Below are positions 36,009-44,132 of a stretch of DNA of 64,000 bases, one piece after another. The position numbers and the translations under genes were made by a program. Within the stretch, counting starts at the first letter, position 1. Each line of letters begins with the position of its first letter. The notes under the pieces are model-generated. The model made no database searches. It saw only the letters and a list, made by a program, of their open reading frames with translations, and was not told where the DNA came from. The stretch comes from Belnapia rosea (lineage in GTDB: Bacteria > Pseudomonadota > Alphaproteobacteria > Acetobacterales > Acetobacteraceae). Location: assembly GCF_900101615.1 (NCBI RefSeq), contig NZ_FMZX01000018.1, forward strand, positions 31,414 to 95,413, given 5' to 3'.

Positions 36009-37463
36009 ATGCCTGATTTCGATCTCGTCATCCGCCATGGCACCGTCGCCACCGCCAGCGACGTCTTCGCCGCCGATATCGGCATCGCCGGCGGGCAGGT
36101 GTTGGCGCTCGGCCGCAATATCGGCCCAGGCGCGCGCGAGATCGATGCCACAGGCAAGCTGGTCCTCCCCGGCGGCATCGACAGCCACACGCATATCGAG
36201 GAGCCGCGGCCCGGCCCGACCGCCAATGCCGACAGCTTCGCCAGCGGCACCGCTTCCGCCACCGTGGGCGGCACCACGACGGTGATCGGCTTCGCCCGCC
36301 AGGCACGCGGCGGCTCGATGGCAGCCGGCGTTGCCGAGCATCGCGCCCGCGCCGAGCAGAGCCGCATCGATTACGGCTTCCACATGATCCTGACCGATCC
36401 GCGGCCGGAGATCCTGACGGAGGAACTGCCTGCTCTGGTCGAGCAGGGCTATCGCAGCTTCAAGATCTTCCTCACCTATTCCGGTGCCCGCATCACCGAT
36501 GGCGAGGCGCTGCGGGTGATGGCGGCCGCGCGGCGCCTCGGCGCCCTGGTCTGCATCCATGCCGAGCATCACGAGCTCATCGAATTCTACACCGAGGCGC
36601 TGGTCGCCGCCGGATATACCCGCCCCGTCCACCATGCCTGGGCCAAGCCCATGGTGGTGGAGGCTGAATGCGTCCACCGCGTCTGCCGGATGGCCGAGGC
36701 GCTCGACGTGCCCATCCAGGTCTTCCATGTCAGCGGCGAGGAGAGCGCCGAGGAGATCGAGCGGGCCCAGCGGCGCGGTCTCAAGGTCTGGGGCGAGACC
36801 TGCACCCAGTACCTCGTCACCACCGCCGAGGATCTCGACCGCCCTGGCCTCGAGGGCGCCAAATTCCTCTGCAGCCCGGCGCCACGGGCCAAGGCCGACC
36901 AGGCGGCGCTGTGGGAGATGATCCGCCGCGGCGTGATCGGCAACGTCACCTCCGACCATGCGCCGACGCGCTTCGGCGGGCCGAATGGCAAGACCGCCTT
37001 CGGCGAGGACGCGCCCTTCACCAAGCTGCCCAACGGCGTGCCGGGCCTCGCCGCCCGCATGCCGATCCTGTTCAGCGAAGGCGTGGCGAAGGGCCGCATC
37101 GACCTGCCTACCTTCGTCGCCATCACCGCGACCAATGCGGCGAAGCTCTTCGGCCTGCATCCGAAGAAAGGGACGATCGCGGTCGGCGCGGATGCCGACC
37201 TCGCCATCTGGGACCCGGAGCGCCGCGTCACCATTACCCGGTCGCTCATCCAGGACGCCAACGACCACACGCCCTATGAGGGCTTCGAGGTCACCGGCTG
37301 GCCCGAGACAACGCTGGTGCGCGGTACGCCTGTCGTCGAGAATGGCCGCGTCGTCGGGGCGCCGGGCTTCGGGCAGTTCCTGCCGCGCGGGCCCTACGAT
37401 CTCATCAAGCCGCGCGGCGTCTTCCCGGGACCTTTCAATCCAGTGGATGGCGTGCCGGTTTGA
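36009..37463 (+). CDS. hydA: Dihydropyrimidinase / D-hydantoinase
   Basis: A 484-residue cyclic amidohydrolase that opens dihydropyrimidine or 5-substituted hydantoin rings. Metal ligands are visible: His60 and His62 in GGIDSHTHIEE, the carboxylated Lys152 in SFKIFLTYSG, His184 in CIHAEH, a later His in VFHVSGE and the Asp in TSDHAPT. Length is normal. A racemase or carbamoylase gene is not adjacent, so whether it serves pyrimidine breakdown or hydantoin use is open. It stands 125 bp after the hybrid kinase gene and may be unrelated to it. Confidence 0.88.
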   Translation: MPDFDLVIRHGTVATASDVFAADIGIAGGQVLALGRNIGPGAREIDATGKLVLPGGIDSHTHIEEPRPGPTANADSFASGTASATVGGTTTVIGFARQARGGSMAAGVAEHRARAEQSRIDYGFHMILTDPRPEILTEELPALVEQGYRSFKIFLTYSGARITDGEALRVMAAARRLGALVCIHAEHHELIEFYTEALVAAGYTRPVHHAWAKPMVVEAECVHRVCRMAEALDVPIQVFHVSGEESAEEIERAQRRGLKVWGETCTQYLVTTAEDLDRPGLEGAKFLCSPAPRAKADQAALWEMIRRGVIGNVTSDHAPTRFGGPNGKTAFGEDAPFTKLPNGVPGLAARMPILFSEGVAKGRIDLPTFVAITATNAAKLFGLHPKKGTIAVGADADLAIWDPERRVTITRSLIQDANDHTPYEGFEVTGWPETTLVRGTPVVENGRVVGAPGFGQFLPRGPYDLIKPRGVFPGPFNPVDGVPV

Positions 37464-37482
37464 GGAGGGCCCTGCCCTCCCC
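37462..37482. repeat. 21-bp GC palindrome directly after a stop codon, copy 2
   Basis: GGAGGG-CCCTG-CCCTCC, overlapping the hydantoinase stop. It differs by one central base from the copy at 3551-3571. Both copies begin within the last bases of a gene. Confidence 0.5.
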
Positions 37483-37496
37483 AAGCTCCTCCCGCT

Positions 37497-37514
37497 AAGG
37501 GCCGAAAGGCCCTT
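37497..37514. other. Hairpin with GAAA tetraloop between convergent genes
   Basis: A perfect 7-bp stem AAGGGCC / GGCCCTT with a GAAA loop. It sits between the hydantoinase (plus) and enoyl-CoA hydratase (minus) stops. No T-run lies on either side, so it may be an RNA 3'-end stabiliser or a weak bidirectional terminator. Confidence 0.4.
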
Positions 37515-37526
37515 GGAACCCTTGAG

Positions 37527-38270
37527 TCAGCGCCCCTTGAACTGCGGGGGGCGTCTCTCGCGGAAAGCCGCCACGCCTTCCTGGAAGTCCTCCGAATTCC
37601 GGATGCCGTTCAGCCGCTGGCCCTGCAGCGCCCATTGCTCGGAGGGGCCGCGCGGCAGGATATCGTCCAGCACCATCCGCTTGATCGCGCCGGTGACCAT
37701 CGGCGCGAAGCCAGCCATCTCCTTTCCCCACTCGATAGCCCTGGCGAGCGCGCCACCATCCGGCACCACCTCGTTGACGAGGCCGACGCGCTCCGACTTG
37801 GCCGCGTCGAAGGTGCGGCAGAGCAAGGTCAGCTCCATCGCGAATTTATGCGGGATGCGGGAGGGCAGCGCCGCGATCATCCCACCGGTCAGCCCGAGCT
37901 TCGCCTCGGGATAGTAGAATTTGGCCGAGGACCCGCAGACGGCCAGGTCCGCCATCATCGCCAGCACCAGCGCACCGCCGATGCACCAGCCCTCCACCGC
38001 GCAGATCAACGGCTTGTCCGTCTGCCAGCCGACATTCGGCACGGCCCGCCACAATTCTGGCGGCTCTCCCACATCGGCGCCGAAGGAGAAGGCCTTCTCC
38101 CCCATCCCCGTCAGCACCGCGACACGCTGCTCGGAGGCGGCGAAATCCTGCATCGCCGCCTGGATCTCCTCCGCCATCAGCCGGGTGATGGCATTGCCCT
38201 TGTCCGGCCGGTTCAGGGCGACGATGCGCACCGGCCCGTCGTCCCAGACCCTCGTATGCTCCTGGCTCAT
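37527..38270 (-). CDS. Enoyl-CoA hydratase/isomerase family protein
   Basis: A 247-residue crotonase-fold protein. It begins VRIVALNRPDKGNAI and has the oxyanion-hole segments KAFSFGADVGE and CIGGALVLAMMADL. The C-terminus ends FQEGVAAFRERRPPQFKGR, the usual crotonase tail. At the two usual glutamate positions of true hydratases the sequence is less clear, so isomerase or another crotonase activity is possible. Its ATG overlaps the stop of the upstream Bug protein gene (ATGA at 38267-38270), so the two form an operon, perhaps for uptake and breakdown of a carboxylic acid. Confidence 0.83.
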   Translation of the reverse strand: MSQEHTRVWDDGPVRIVALNRPDKGNAITRLMAEEIQAAMQDFAASEQRVAVLTGMGEKAFSFGADVGEPPELWRAVPNVGWQTDKPLICAVEGWCIGGALVLAMMADLAVCGSSAKFYYPEAKLGLTGGMIAALPSRIPHKFAMELTLLCRTFDAAKSERVGLVNEVVPDGGALARAIEWGKEMAGFAPMVTGAIKRMVLDDILPRGPSEQWALQGQRLNGIRNSEDFQEGVAAFRERRPPQFKGR

Positions 38271-39235
38271 TCCACCTTCGCTCCCGTTCGCCGGACTGCT
38301 TCGCCGAAGATCGCCCTGTCCCGCGCAATGCGGTTGGCGAAAGCCTCCCCCGCCTCGAGCTGCGGCCTGAGGCCGACCGGTGCCATAGCCCGTGCAACCT
38401 CCGGCAGCGCGAGCACCCGCTCCAGCGCCCCGACCAGCCGCGTCACCACCTCGGGCGGCAGCCCCGCCGGCCCGGCCAGGCCGAAGAAGGCCGAGCCACC
38501 CTCGCCGTAGAGCCCCAGTTCCCGCAGCGTCGGCAGTTCCGGCAATTCGGGGCTGCGCGTCTCGCCCGTGGTGGCGAGGCCGATCAGCCTTCCGTCCTTC
38601 ACCGCGGGCATGGCCACGGGATCGAATTGCAACTCCACATCGCCGGCCAGCAGCGCCGTCAGCGCCGGGGCGGAGCCGCGATAGGGCACATGTTCCAGCC
38701 GGATGCCGGCGGCATGAGCGAAGATCTCGCCCGTCATCTGGGTGATGGTGCCGTTGCCGGCCGAGCTGAAGCGCAGCTTTCCGGGATTCGCCTTGGCATA
38801 GGCGACCAGCCCGCGGATATCCCGCAAGGGCACGGAAGGATGCATGGCCAGCACTCCGTCCGAGGAAGCCAGCATCGCCACCGGCGTGAAATCCCGCAGC
38901 GGGTCATAGGGAAGCCGCATCATATGCGGGCTGATCGTCAGCACCGCCGTCGGCCAGACCAGCAGGGTCAGCCCATCGGGCCGCGCCTGGGCCACCATGG
39001 CGGCACCGATCGAGCCTCCGGCTCCGCCGCGGTTCTCGATCAGCACCGGCTGGCCCAGCGCCTCCGCCAGCGGCTGCTGGATCGGCCGTGCGACATTGTC
39101 GGAACTGCCCCCGGGCGGGTAGGGGACGATCAGGGTAATGGGGCGCGCCGTCTGCGCCAGCGCTGGGGATGCCAGGGCCGGCGCGGCAAGCAACAGGCGA
39201 CGCGCGATGCGCGATGCGGAATCTCCTTGGGCCAT
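38267..39235 (-). CDS. Tripartite tricarboxylate (Bug/TctC) substrate-binding protein
   Basis: A 322-residue periplasmic binding protein. The signal region includes ARRLLLAAPALASPALA, then RPITLIVPYPPGGSSDNVAR, ENRGGAGGSIGAAMVA and VPYRGSAPALTALLAGD, all typical. The ATG at 39235 with GGAG upstream is preferred to a longer frame. It is the first gene of a two-gene operon with an enoyl-CoA hydratase, which suggests that its ligand is an organic acid metabolised as a CoA ester. It is divergent from cysK. Confidence 0.87.
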   Translation of the reverse strand: MAQGDSASRIARRLLLAAPALASPALAQTARPITLIVPYPPGGSSDNVARPIQQPLAEALGQPVLIENRGGAGGSIGAAMVAQARPDGLTLLVWPTAVLTISPHMMRLPYDPLRDFTPVAMLASSDGVLAMHPSVPLRDIRGLVAYAKANPGKLRFSSAGNGTITQMTGEIFAHAAGIRLEHVPYRGSAPALTALLAGDVELQFDPVAMPAVKDGRLIGLATTGETRSPELPELPTLRELGLYGEGGSAFFGLAGPAGLPPEVVTRLVGALERVLALPEVARAMAPVGLRPQLEAGEAFANRIARDRAIFGEAVRRTGAKVE

Positions 39236-39325
39236 TGTCCGGCTCCGTTTCCTCCGCGGCGAGCTTGGCATGGCACGGCAGCCAGCGGTAGCAGCCCTTT
39301 ACCCCCTCATCCTGTCGCGGGAATC

Positions 39326-40312
39326 ATGGTACCCGCATCCATCATGGTGAATGAGACCTCGTCCCTCGCCCCGCGTGGCAGGATCTACGACAGCGTCCTG
39401 GAGATCGTCGGCGGCACGCCCCTCGTGCGGCTGCCCCGGCTGAAAGCCGCCGAGACCCTCGCCGCCGGCCTCGCGCTCAAGCTGGAGTTCTTCAACCCGC
39501 TCGGCTCGGTGAAGGACCGCATCGGCCTCGCCATGGTGGAGGCGGCGGAACGTGAGGGGCTGATCGCTCCGGGCCGCTCCACCCTGGTGGAGCCCACCTC
39601 GGGCAATACCGGCATTGCCCTCGCCTTCGTCGCTGCCGCCAAGGGCTACCGCCTGATCGTGGTGATGCCGGACGGCGCCAGCATCGAGCGGCGCAAGATG
39701 ATCCGCCTCATGGGCGCCGAGGTGGAGCTCACCCCCGCTCGCCGCGGCATGGCTGGCGCCATCGCCCGCGCCGAGGCCATCCTGGCCGCCACCCCTGGCG
39801 CCTGGATGCCGAAGCAGTTCGACAACCCCGCCAATCCCGATATCCACGCGGCCACCACGGCCGAGGAGATCTGGGCCGATACGGATGGCGCGGTCGATGT
39901 CGTCATCGGCGGCCTCGGCACCGGCGGGACTCTGACCGGCATCGCCCGCGCCTTGAAGCCCCGCAAGCCCGGCCTTCGTGTCATCGGCGTGGAGCCGGCG
40001 GAAAGCGCCGTCCTTTCCGGCGATGAGCCAGGCCCGCACGGCATCCAGGGCATCGGCGCGGGGTTCAAGCCCGGCGTTCTCGATCTCGACCGGCTGGACG
40101 GCGTGATCCGGGTCGCGGAGCGGGAGGCCCTGGCCGCCGCGCGCCGCTGCGCCCAGCTCGAAGGGCTGCCGGTCGGCATCTCCTCCGGTGCCATGCTGCA
40201 TGCGGCGCTGCAGGTGGCGCGCGAGCCGGGCCTGCGGGGCGGGTTGGTGGTCGGCATCGCCCCCTCCTTCGCGGAACGCTACCTGTCCACCGAGCTTTTC
40301 GCCGGTCTATGA
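39326..40312 (+). CDS. cysK: Cysteine synthase A
   Basis: A 328-residue PLP enzyme (O-acetylserine sulfhydrylase) making cysteine from O-acetylserine and sulfide. The PLP lysine lies in PLGSVKDRIGLAM. The substrate loop is EPTSGNTGIALAF, and the phosphate-binding loop GGLGTGGTLTG is present. The C-terminal ISSGAMLHAAL segment fits CysK. Two starts are possible, ATG at 39326 (weak GGGA site) or at 39344; neither changes the core. Cysteine supply fits a genome investing in sulfur-amino-acid control nearby. Confidence 0.93.
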   Translation: MVPASIMVNETSSLAPRGRIYDSVLEIVGGTPLVRLPRLKAAETLAAGLALKLEFFNPLGSVKDRIGLAMVEAAEREGLIAPGRSTLVEPTSGNTGIALAFVAAAKGYRLIVVMPDGASIERRKMIRLMGAEVELTPARRGMAGAIARAEAILAATPGAWMPKQFDNPANPDIHAATTAEEIWADTDGAVDVVIGGLGTGGTLTGIARALKPRKPGLRVIGVEPAESAVLSGDEPGPHGIQGIGAGFKPGVLDLDRLDGVIRVAEREALAAARRCAQLEGLPVGISSGAMLHAALQVAREPGLRGGLVVGIAPSFAERYLSTELFAGL

Positions 40313-40339
40313 TCCGGCCTGAATTGAGGAGCCAGCGCC

Positions 40340-40837
40340 ATGCCGCATGACGGCCACCACAGCCACGACCTGCCGCCGGATGGATGGAAGCATACCGGCG
40401 TCCGCGTCATTCCCGGCGACCAGCTCGATGCGAATACGGCCCAGACCCCGGGCATGAACCGCGCGGCCGCCATCAACGCCGCCCGCGTCGGGGCGCAGAA
40501 GATCTGGGCCGGCACGGTCCATATCCACCCGAACGCCAAGACCGGCGCCCATCACCACGGCGCGCTGGAGAGCGTGATCTACATCGTCAGCGGCCGCGCC
40601 CGCATGCGCTGGGGCGAGCGGCTGGAATTCGTCGCCGAGGCCGGGCCGGGCGACTTCATCTTCGTGCCGCCCTATGTGCCGCACCAGGAGATCAACGCCA
40701 GCACGGACGAGACCCTGCGCTGCGTCCTCGTCCGGTCGGACAATGAGGCGGTGGTCGTCAATCTCGACATCGAGCCGATCGAGAAGCCGGAAGAGGTGCT
40801 CTGGATCGACCCGATCCACAAGAACGGCGGCATGTAG
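40340..40837 (+). CDS. Cupin domain protein
   Basis: A 165-residue single-domain cupin. Motif 1 is visible as TGAHHHGALESVIYIVSGRARM (histidines for metal), and motif 2 as PGDFIFVPPYVPHQEIN. The His-rich start (HDGHHSHD) could also hold metal. Function is unknown; cupins of this size include dioxygenases, isomerases and sugar-binding proteins. It is 27 bp after cysK and may be co-transcribed. A strong hairpin follows before the convergent flavoprotein gene. Confidence 0.8.
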   Translation: MPHDGHHSHDLPPDGWKHTGVRVIPGDQLDANTAQTPGMNRAAAINAARVGAQKIWAGTVHIHPNAKTGAHHHGALESVIYIVSGRARMRWGERLEFVAEAGPGDFIFVPPYVPHQEINASTDETLRCVLVRSDNEAVVVNLDIEPIEKPEEVLWIDPIHKNGGM

Positions 40838-40846
40838 CGCCCCGGT

Positions 40847-40873
40847 GGCGGGGCCGGATTCCTCGGCCCCGCC
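40847..40873. terminator. Probable bidirectional hairpin between cupin and flavoprotein genes
   Basis: A perfect 10-bp stem (GGCGGGGCCG / CGGCCCCGCC) with a 7-base loop. It sits exactly in the 43-bp gap between two convergent stops. No T-run exists on either side, so termination may need Rho. Confidence 0.6.
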
Positions 40874-40880
40874 TGCTGGA

Positions 40881-41894
40881 TCAGGCGGCCTGCACACCTT
40901 TCGTGGTGCTGTATTCGAAATGCAGCGCCTCGCCCGGGAAGACCCGGGGATGGATGGCATGCGCCGCCATCGCCGCCTCCGAGAAGCCCTGCAGGATGAG
41001 CTTCAGCTTCCCCGGATAGGTGGCGATGTCACCGATCGCATGCACGCCGGGCAGGCTGGTCATGCAGGTCGCCGGCTCCACCGTGATGTGGCTATGGGAG
41101 AGGCCGAGCCCCCATTCGGCGATCGGGCCGAGTTCCATGGACAGGCCGAAAAAGGCCAGCAGATGGTCCGCCGGCACGGTCTTCTCCTCGCCCTTCAGCG
41201 TCGCCAGCACCACGCCCGAGAGCTGCGCGCCATCTCCCTCCAGCCCGTGCAGCTGGTAGGGGATCGCCATCTCCACCTCGCCCCGCGCCGCGGCCTCGTC
41301 GAGCCGGGCCGCGCTCTCGGGCGCGGCGCGGAATTTCGGCCGCCGATGCACCACCGTGACCTTCGCCGCGATGTCCTTCAGCGACAGCGCCCAGTCCACC
41401 GCCGAATCGCCGCCACCCGCGATCACCACCCGCTTGCCGCGGAACTCCTCGCGCCGCGCCACCGCATAGCGCACCGCCCCGGAGGCCTCGTAGCCGGCCA
41501 GCCCGGCCAGCGGCGGCCGGTTCGGCCCGAAGGCGCCGGCGCCGGCTGCGATCACCACCGCCTTGGCACGCACCTCCTCGCCCGCGCTGGTGCCCAGGTG
41601 ATAAAAATCGCCCTCGGCCGCCAGCCGTTCGACCCGCCGCCCGAGCAGGTAGACCGGCTTGAAGGGCGCTGCCTGGGCCTCGAGCTGATGGATCAGCGCC
41701 GCGCCCTCGATCGCCGGATGCGCCGGGATGTCGTAGATCGGCTTCTCCGGGTAGAGCGCCACGCATTGGCCGCCGATGGAATCCAGCGCGTCGATGACGA
41801 CGCTCCGCATCCGCAGCATGCCGCACTGGAACACGGCGAAGAGCCCCACCGGGCCCGCGCCGATGATCGCCACATCCGTCTCGATCGCCGCCAT
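40881..41894 (-). CDS. Ferredoxin--NADP reductase, thioredoxin-reductase-like type
   Basis: A 337-residue FAD/NAD(P)H oxidoreductase. The FAD fold starts VAIIGAGPVGLFAVF, followed by SIGGQCVALYPEKPIYDIPA, which marks the TrxR-like ferredoxin-NADP reductase family. The NADP fold is VVIAGGGDSAVDWAL, with HRRPKFRA. No CxxC redox pair is present, so it is not a thioredoxin reductase. The C-terminus has a short extension (FEYSTTKGVQ), as in this family. The ATG at 41894 has GAGGGG upstream; a longer TTG start is less likely. Confidence 0.85.
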   Translation of the reverse strand: MAAIETDVAIIGAGPVGLFAVFQCGMLRMRSVVIDALDSIGGQCVALYPEKPIYDIPAHPAIEGAALIHQLEAQAAPFKPVYLLGRRVERLAAEGDFYHLGTSAGEEVRAKAVVIAAGAGAFGPNRPPLAGLAGYEASGAVRYAVARREEFRGKRVVIAGGGDSAVDWALSLKDIAAKVTVVHRRPKFRAAPESAARLDEAAARGEVEMAIPYQLHGLEGDGAQLSGVVLATLKGEEKTVPADHLLAFFGLSMELGPIAEWGLGLSHSHITVEPATCMTSLPGVHAIGDIATYPGKLKLILQGFSEAAMAAHAIHPRVFPGEALHFEYSTTKGVQAA

Positions 41895-41953
41895 GGCCAA
41901 CCCCTCGAAGAGGCGGGGGTCTTACGGCGAAAGAGAGGCTATACCAACCCCCG

Positions 41954-42403
41954 ATGCCCCTCATCCTGCCTGATGCCGAGGCCACCGCCCGCCTCGCCGC
42001 CCTGCTCGCCCCCCGCGCCCGGGCCGGCGATGCCATCCTGCTCGAGGGCCCGCTGGGGGCCGGCAAGAGCGCCTTCGCCCGCGCCTTCCTGCGGGCGCTG
42101 ACCGGCGACCCGGGTCTCGAAGTCCCCTCCCCGAGCTTCACCCTGGTGCAGAGCTACGACCTGCCTGGCGGGATCGAGGCGCATCATTTCGACCTCTACC
42201 GCCTCGATGGCCCTGGCGACCTCCGGGAATTGGGCTGGGAGGAGGCGCGGCGCGGCCTCGTCCTTGTCGAATGGCCGGACCGCCTTGGCCCGCTCGCGCC
42301 GCCCGAGGCGTTGCGTATCCGCCTCGCCCAGGGAGAGATGGAGAATTCCCGCATCGCCACACTGGACGGCTGGCCCGGCCGGCTGCATGGGCTCCCTGGA
42401 TGA
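41954..42403 (+). CDS. tsaE: tRNA threonylcarbamoyladenosine biosynthesis ATPase TsaE
   Basis: A 149-residue P-loop ATPase that works with TsaB and TsaD to make t6A on tRNAs reading ANN codons. Walker A is GPLGAGKSAFARAFL; the switch region has SPSFTLVQSY; and FDLYRLDGPGDLRELGWEE is the family hallmark, with VLVEWPDRLG near the end. The stop overlaps amgK (ATGA). First gene of the tsaE-amgK-murU-addBA run common in Alphaproteobacteria. Confidence 0.94.
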   Translation: MPLILPDAEATARLAALLAPRARAGDAILLEGPLGAGKSAFARAFLRALTGDPGLEVPSPSFTLVQSYDLPGGIEAHHFDLYRLDGPGDLRELGWEEARRGLVLVEWPDRLGPLAPPEALRIRLAQGEMENSRIATLDGWPGRLHGLPG

Positions 42404-43380
42404 GATTCCCTGAACCCTTCCTCGCCGCCCATGGCTATGGCTCGGCCGCGCGCCACCCCCTGGCCGGCGATGCCGATCTCCGCCGCTATGCGCGCCTCAC
42501 CGGCGGCCCGCGCCCGGCGCTGCTCATGGATGCCCCGCCGCCGCAGGATGTCCGGCCCTTCCACGCCCTCGCCCGCCACCTGCTCGCCGCCGGCTTCTCG
42601 GTGCCTGAGGTGATCGCCGCCGATGAGGCCGCCGGCTTCCTCCTCGTCGAGGATTTCGGCGATGCGACCCATGCCGCGCTGCTCGATGCCGGGGCCGACC
42701 CGTTGCCGCTCTATACCGAGGCGGCCGAAGCCCTCGCGGCCCTGCACGCCACCCCACCACCGCCCGGCCTTCCGGCCTGGGATGCCGGGGCAATGACGCG
42801 GGCGACGGCGGCGACCTTCCTCGATTGGTGGTGGCCCGCCGCCTTCGGGGCGCCGCCCGCGCCGGAGATCCAGGCGGAACTGGGCGAGGCGCTGGCCGAA
42901 ATGCTGGCCCCCCATGCCGGGGCGCGGGGCTTCGTCCATCGCGACTACTTCCCCGCCAACCTGATGCGGCTGGAGGACCGGAAGGGGTTTCGCCGTACCG
43001 GCATCCTCGACTTCCAGGACGCCGCCATCGGCCACCCGGCCTATGACCTGGTCTCCCTGGTCGAGGATGCCCGGCGCGACGTGGCCCCCGAGATTCGCCG
43101 CGCGACCCTGGCCACCTATCTCGCTGCCCGTCCCGGCCTGGACCGCGCGAGCTTCCTCGGCGCCATGGCAGCCTGCGGGGCGCAGCGGCACCTCCGCGTC
43201 GCCGCCCTTTGGGTGCGGCTGGCACGCCGCGACAACAAGCCCGGCTATCTCGTCCACGGCCCGCGCTGCTGGGCGCTGCTCGACCGCTCCCTCTCCCAGC
43301 CCGCATGCGCACCGCTGCGCCGTTTTCTCGACCGCCATGTCCCGCATGAGATGCGGAGAAACCCACCGGAGGCCGCTTGA
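42400..43380 (+). CDS. amgK: Anomeric MurNAc/GlcNAc kinase AmgK
   Basis: A 326-residue protein of the aminoglycoside phosphotransferase (APH) fold. The catalytic loop is FVHRDYFPANLM and the metal-binding motif is GILDFQDAAIGH. Between tsaE and murU, this family member is AmgK, which phosphorylates MurNAc or GlcNAc at carbon 1 in the cell-wall recycling shortcut that bypasses MurA and gives intrinsic fosfomycin tolerance. ATG at 42400 overlaps tsaE; the end overlaps murU as TTGA. True antibiotic phosphorylation is unlikely given the context. Confidence 0.88.
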   Translation: MRFPEPFLAAHGYGSAARHPLAGDADLRRYARLTGGPRPALLMDAPPPQDVRPFHALARHLLAAGFSVPEVIAADEAAGFLLVEDFGDATHAALLDAGADPLPLYTEAAEALAALHATPPPPGLPAWDAGAMTRATAATFLDWWWPAAFGAPPAPEIQAELGEALAEMLAPHAGARGFVHRDYFPANLMRLEDRKGFRRTGILDFQDAAIGHPAYDLVSLVEDARRDVAPEIRRATLATYLAARPGLDRASFLGAMAACGAQRHLRVAALWVRLARRDNKPGYLVHGPRCWALLDRSLSQPACAPLRRFLDRHVPHEMRRNPPEAA

Positions 43381-44105
43381 TTCACCTCACCCACGGGATG
43401 GTCCTTGCCGCCGGCCTTGGCCTCCGCATGCGGCCACTGACCGAGACCACCGCCAAGCCGCTGCTGACGCTCGACGGCCGCAGCCTGCTCGACCGTGCGC
43501 TGGACCGTCTGGAGGCGGCCGAGGTGCCTGAAGCCGTGGTGAACGCGCATTGGCATGCCGAGAAGGTTGCCGCCGCCGTCGCCCACCGCGCCGCCCCGCG
43601 CATCACCCTGCAGCGGGAGGAGGAGTTGCTGGAGACCGGTGGCGGCGTCACCCGCGCCCTGCCGCTGCTCGGCCCTGGCCCCTTCGTCGTGCTGAATGGC
43701 GACAGCGTCGTGCTCGACGGCCCGACGCCGGCCCTCGCCCGCATGGCCGCGAGCTTCGACCCGGCGCTGATGGACGGGTTGCTGCTGGTCGTTCGCACCG
43801 CGCAGGTGGATGGCGAGGTCGGCCGCGGCGACTTCCATCTCGACCCGCTCGGCCGCGTTCGCCGTCCGAAGGAGCTGGAGCTGGCGCCCTACATCTTCTC
43901 CGGCGTCCAGATCCTCGCTCCTGGGCTGTTCGAAGGTGCGCCGGCCGGCCCCTTCAGCCTCAACCGCCTCTACGACCGCGCCATCGCCAAGGGCCGACTT
44001 TATGCCCTTGTGCATGATGGTATCTGGTTCCACCTGTCGACCCCGGCCGATCTCGACCGCGCCGAGGCCTCGATGCATGCGGGCCTGGTCAAGGCGCTGT
44101 TTTGA
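43377..44105 (+). CDS. murU: N-acetylmuramate alpha-1-phosphate uridylyltransferase MurU
   Basis: A 242-residue nucleotidyltransferase that makes UDP-MurNAc from MurNAc-1-phosphate, completing the AmgK recycling route. The signature GLGLRMRPLTETTAKPL binds nucleotide, and LNGDSVV carries the metal Asp. It begins at TTG 43377, overlapping the amgK stop; the frame offers no ATG nearby that keeps the N-terminal strand. Normal length for MurU. Confidence 0.9.
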   Translation: MIHLTHGMVLAAGLGLRMRPLTETTAKPLLTLDGRSLLDRALDRLEAAEVPEAVVNAHWHAEKVAAAVAHRAAPRITLQREEELLETGGGVTRALPLLGPGPFVVLNGDSVVLDGPTPALARMAASFDPALMDGLLLVVRTAQVDGEVGRGDFHLDPLGRVRRPKELELAPYIFSGVQILAPGLFEGAPAGPFSLNRLYDRAIAKGRLYALVHDGIWFHLSTPADLDRAEASMHAGLVKALF

Positions 44106-44132
44106 GGTCGCGATCCTGCTAGTCTTGGGCCA

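Noticed and set aside
40881..41894. Thioredoxin reductase
   Set aside because: There is no CxxC redox pair; the GGQCVALYPEKPIYDIPA segment marks the TrxR-like ferredoxin-NADP reductase family.
42400..43380. Aminoglycoside resistance kinase
   Set aside because: The APH fold is real, but the position between tsaE and murU marks AmgK of cell-wall recycling.
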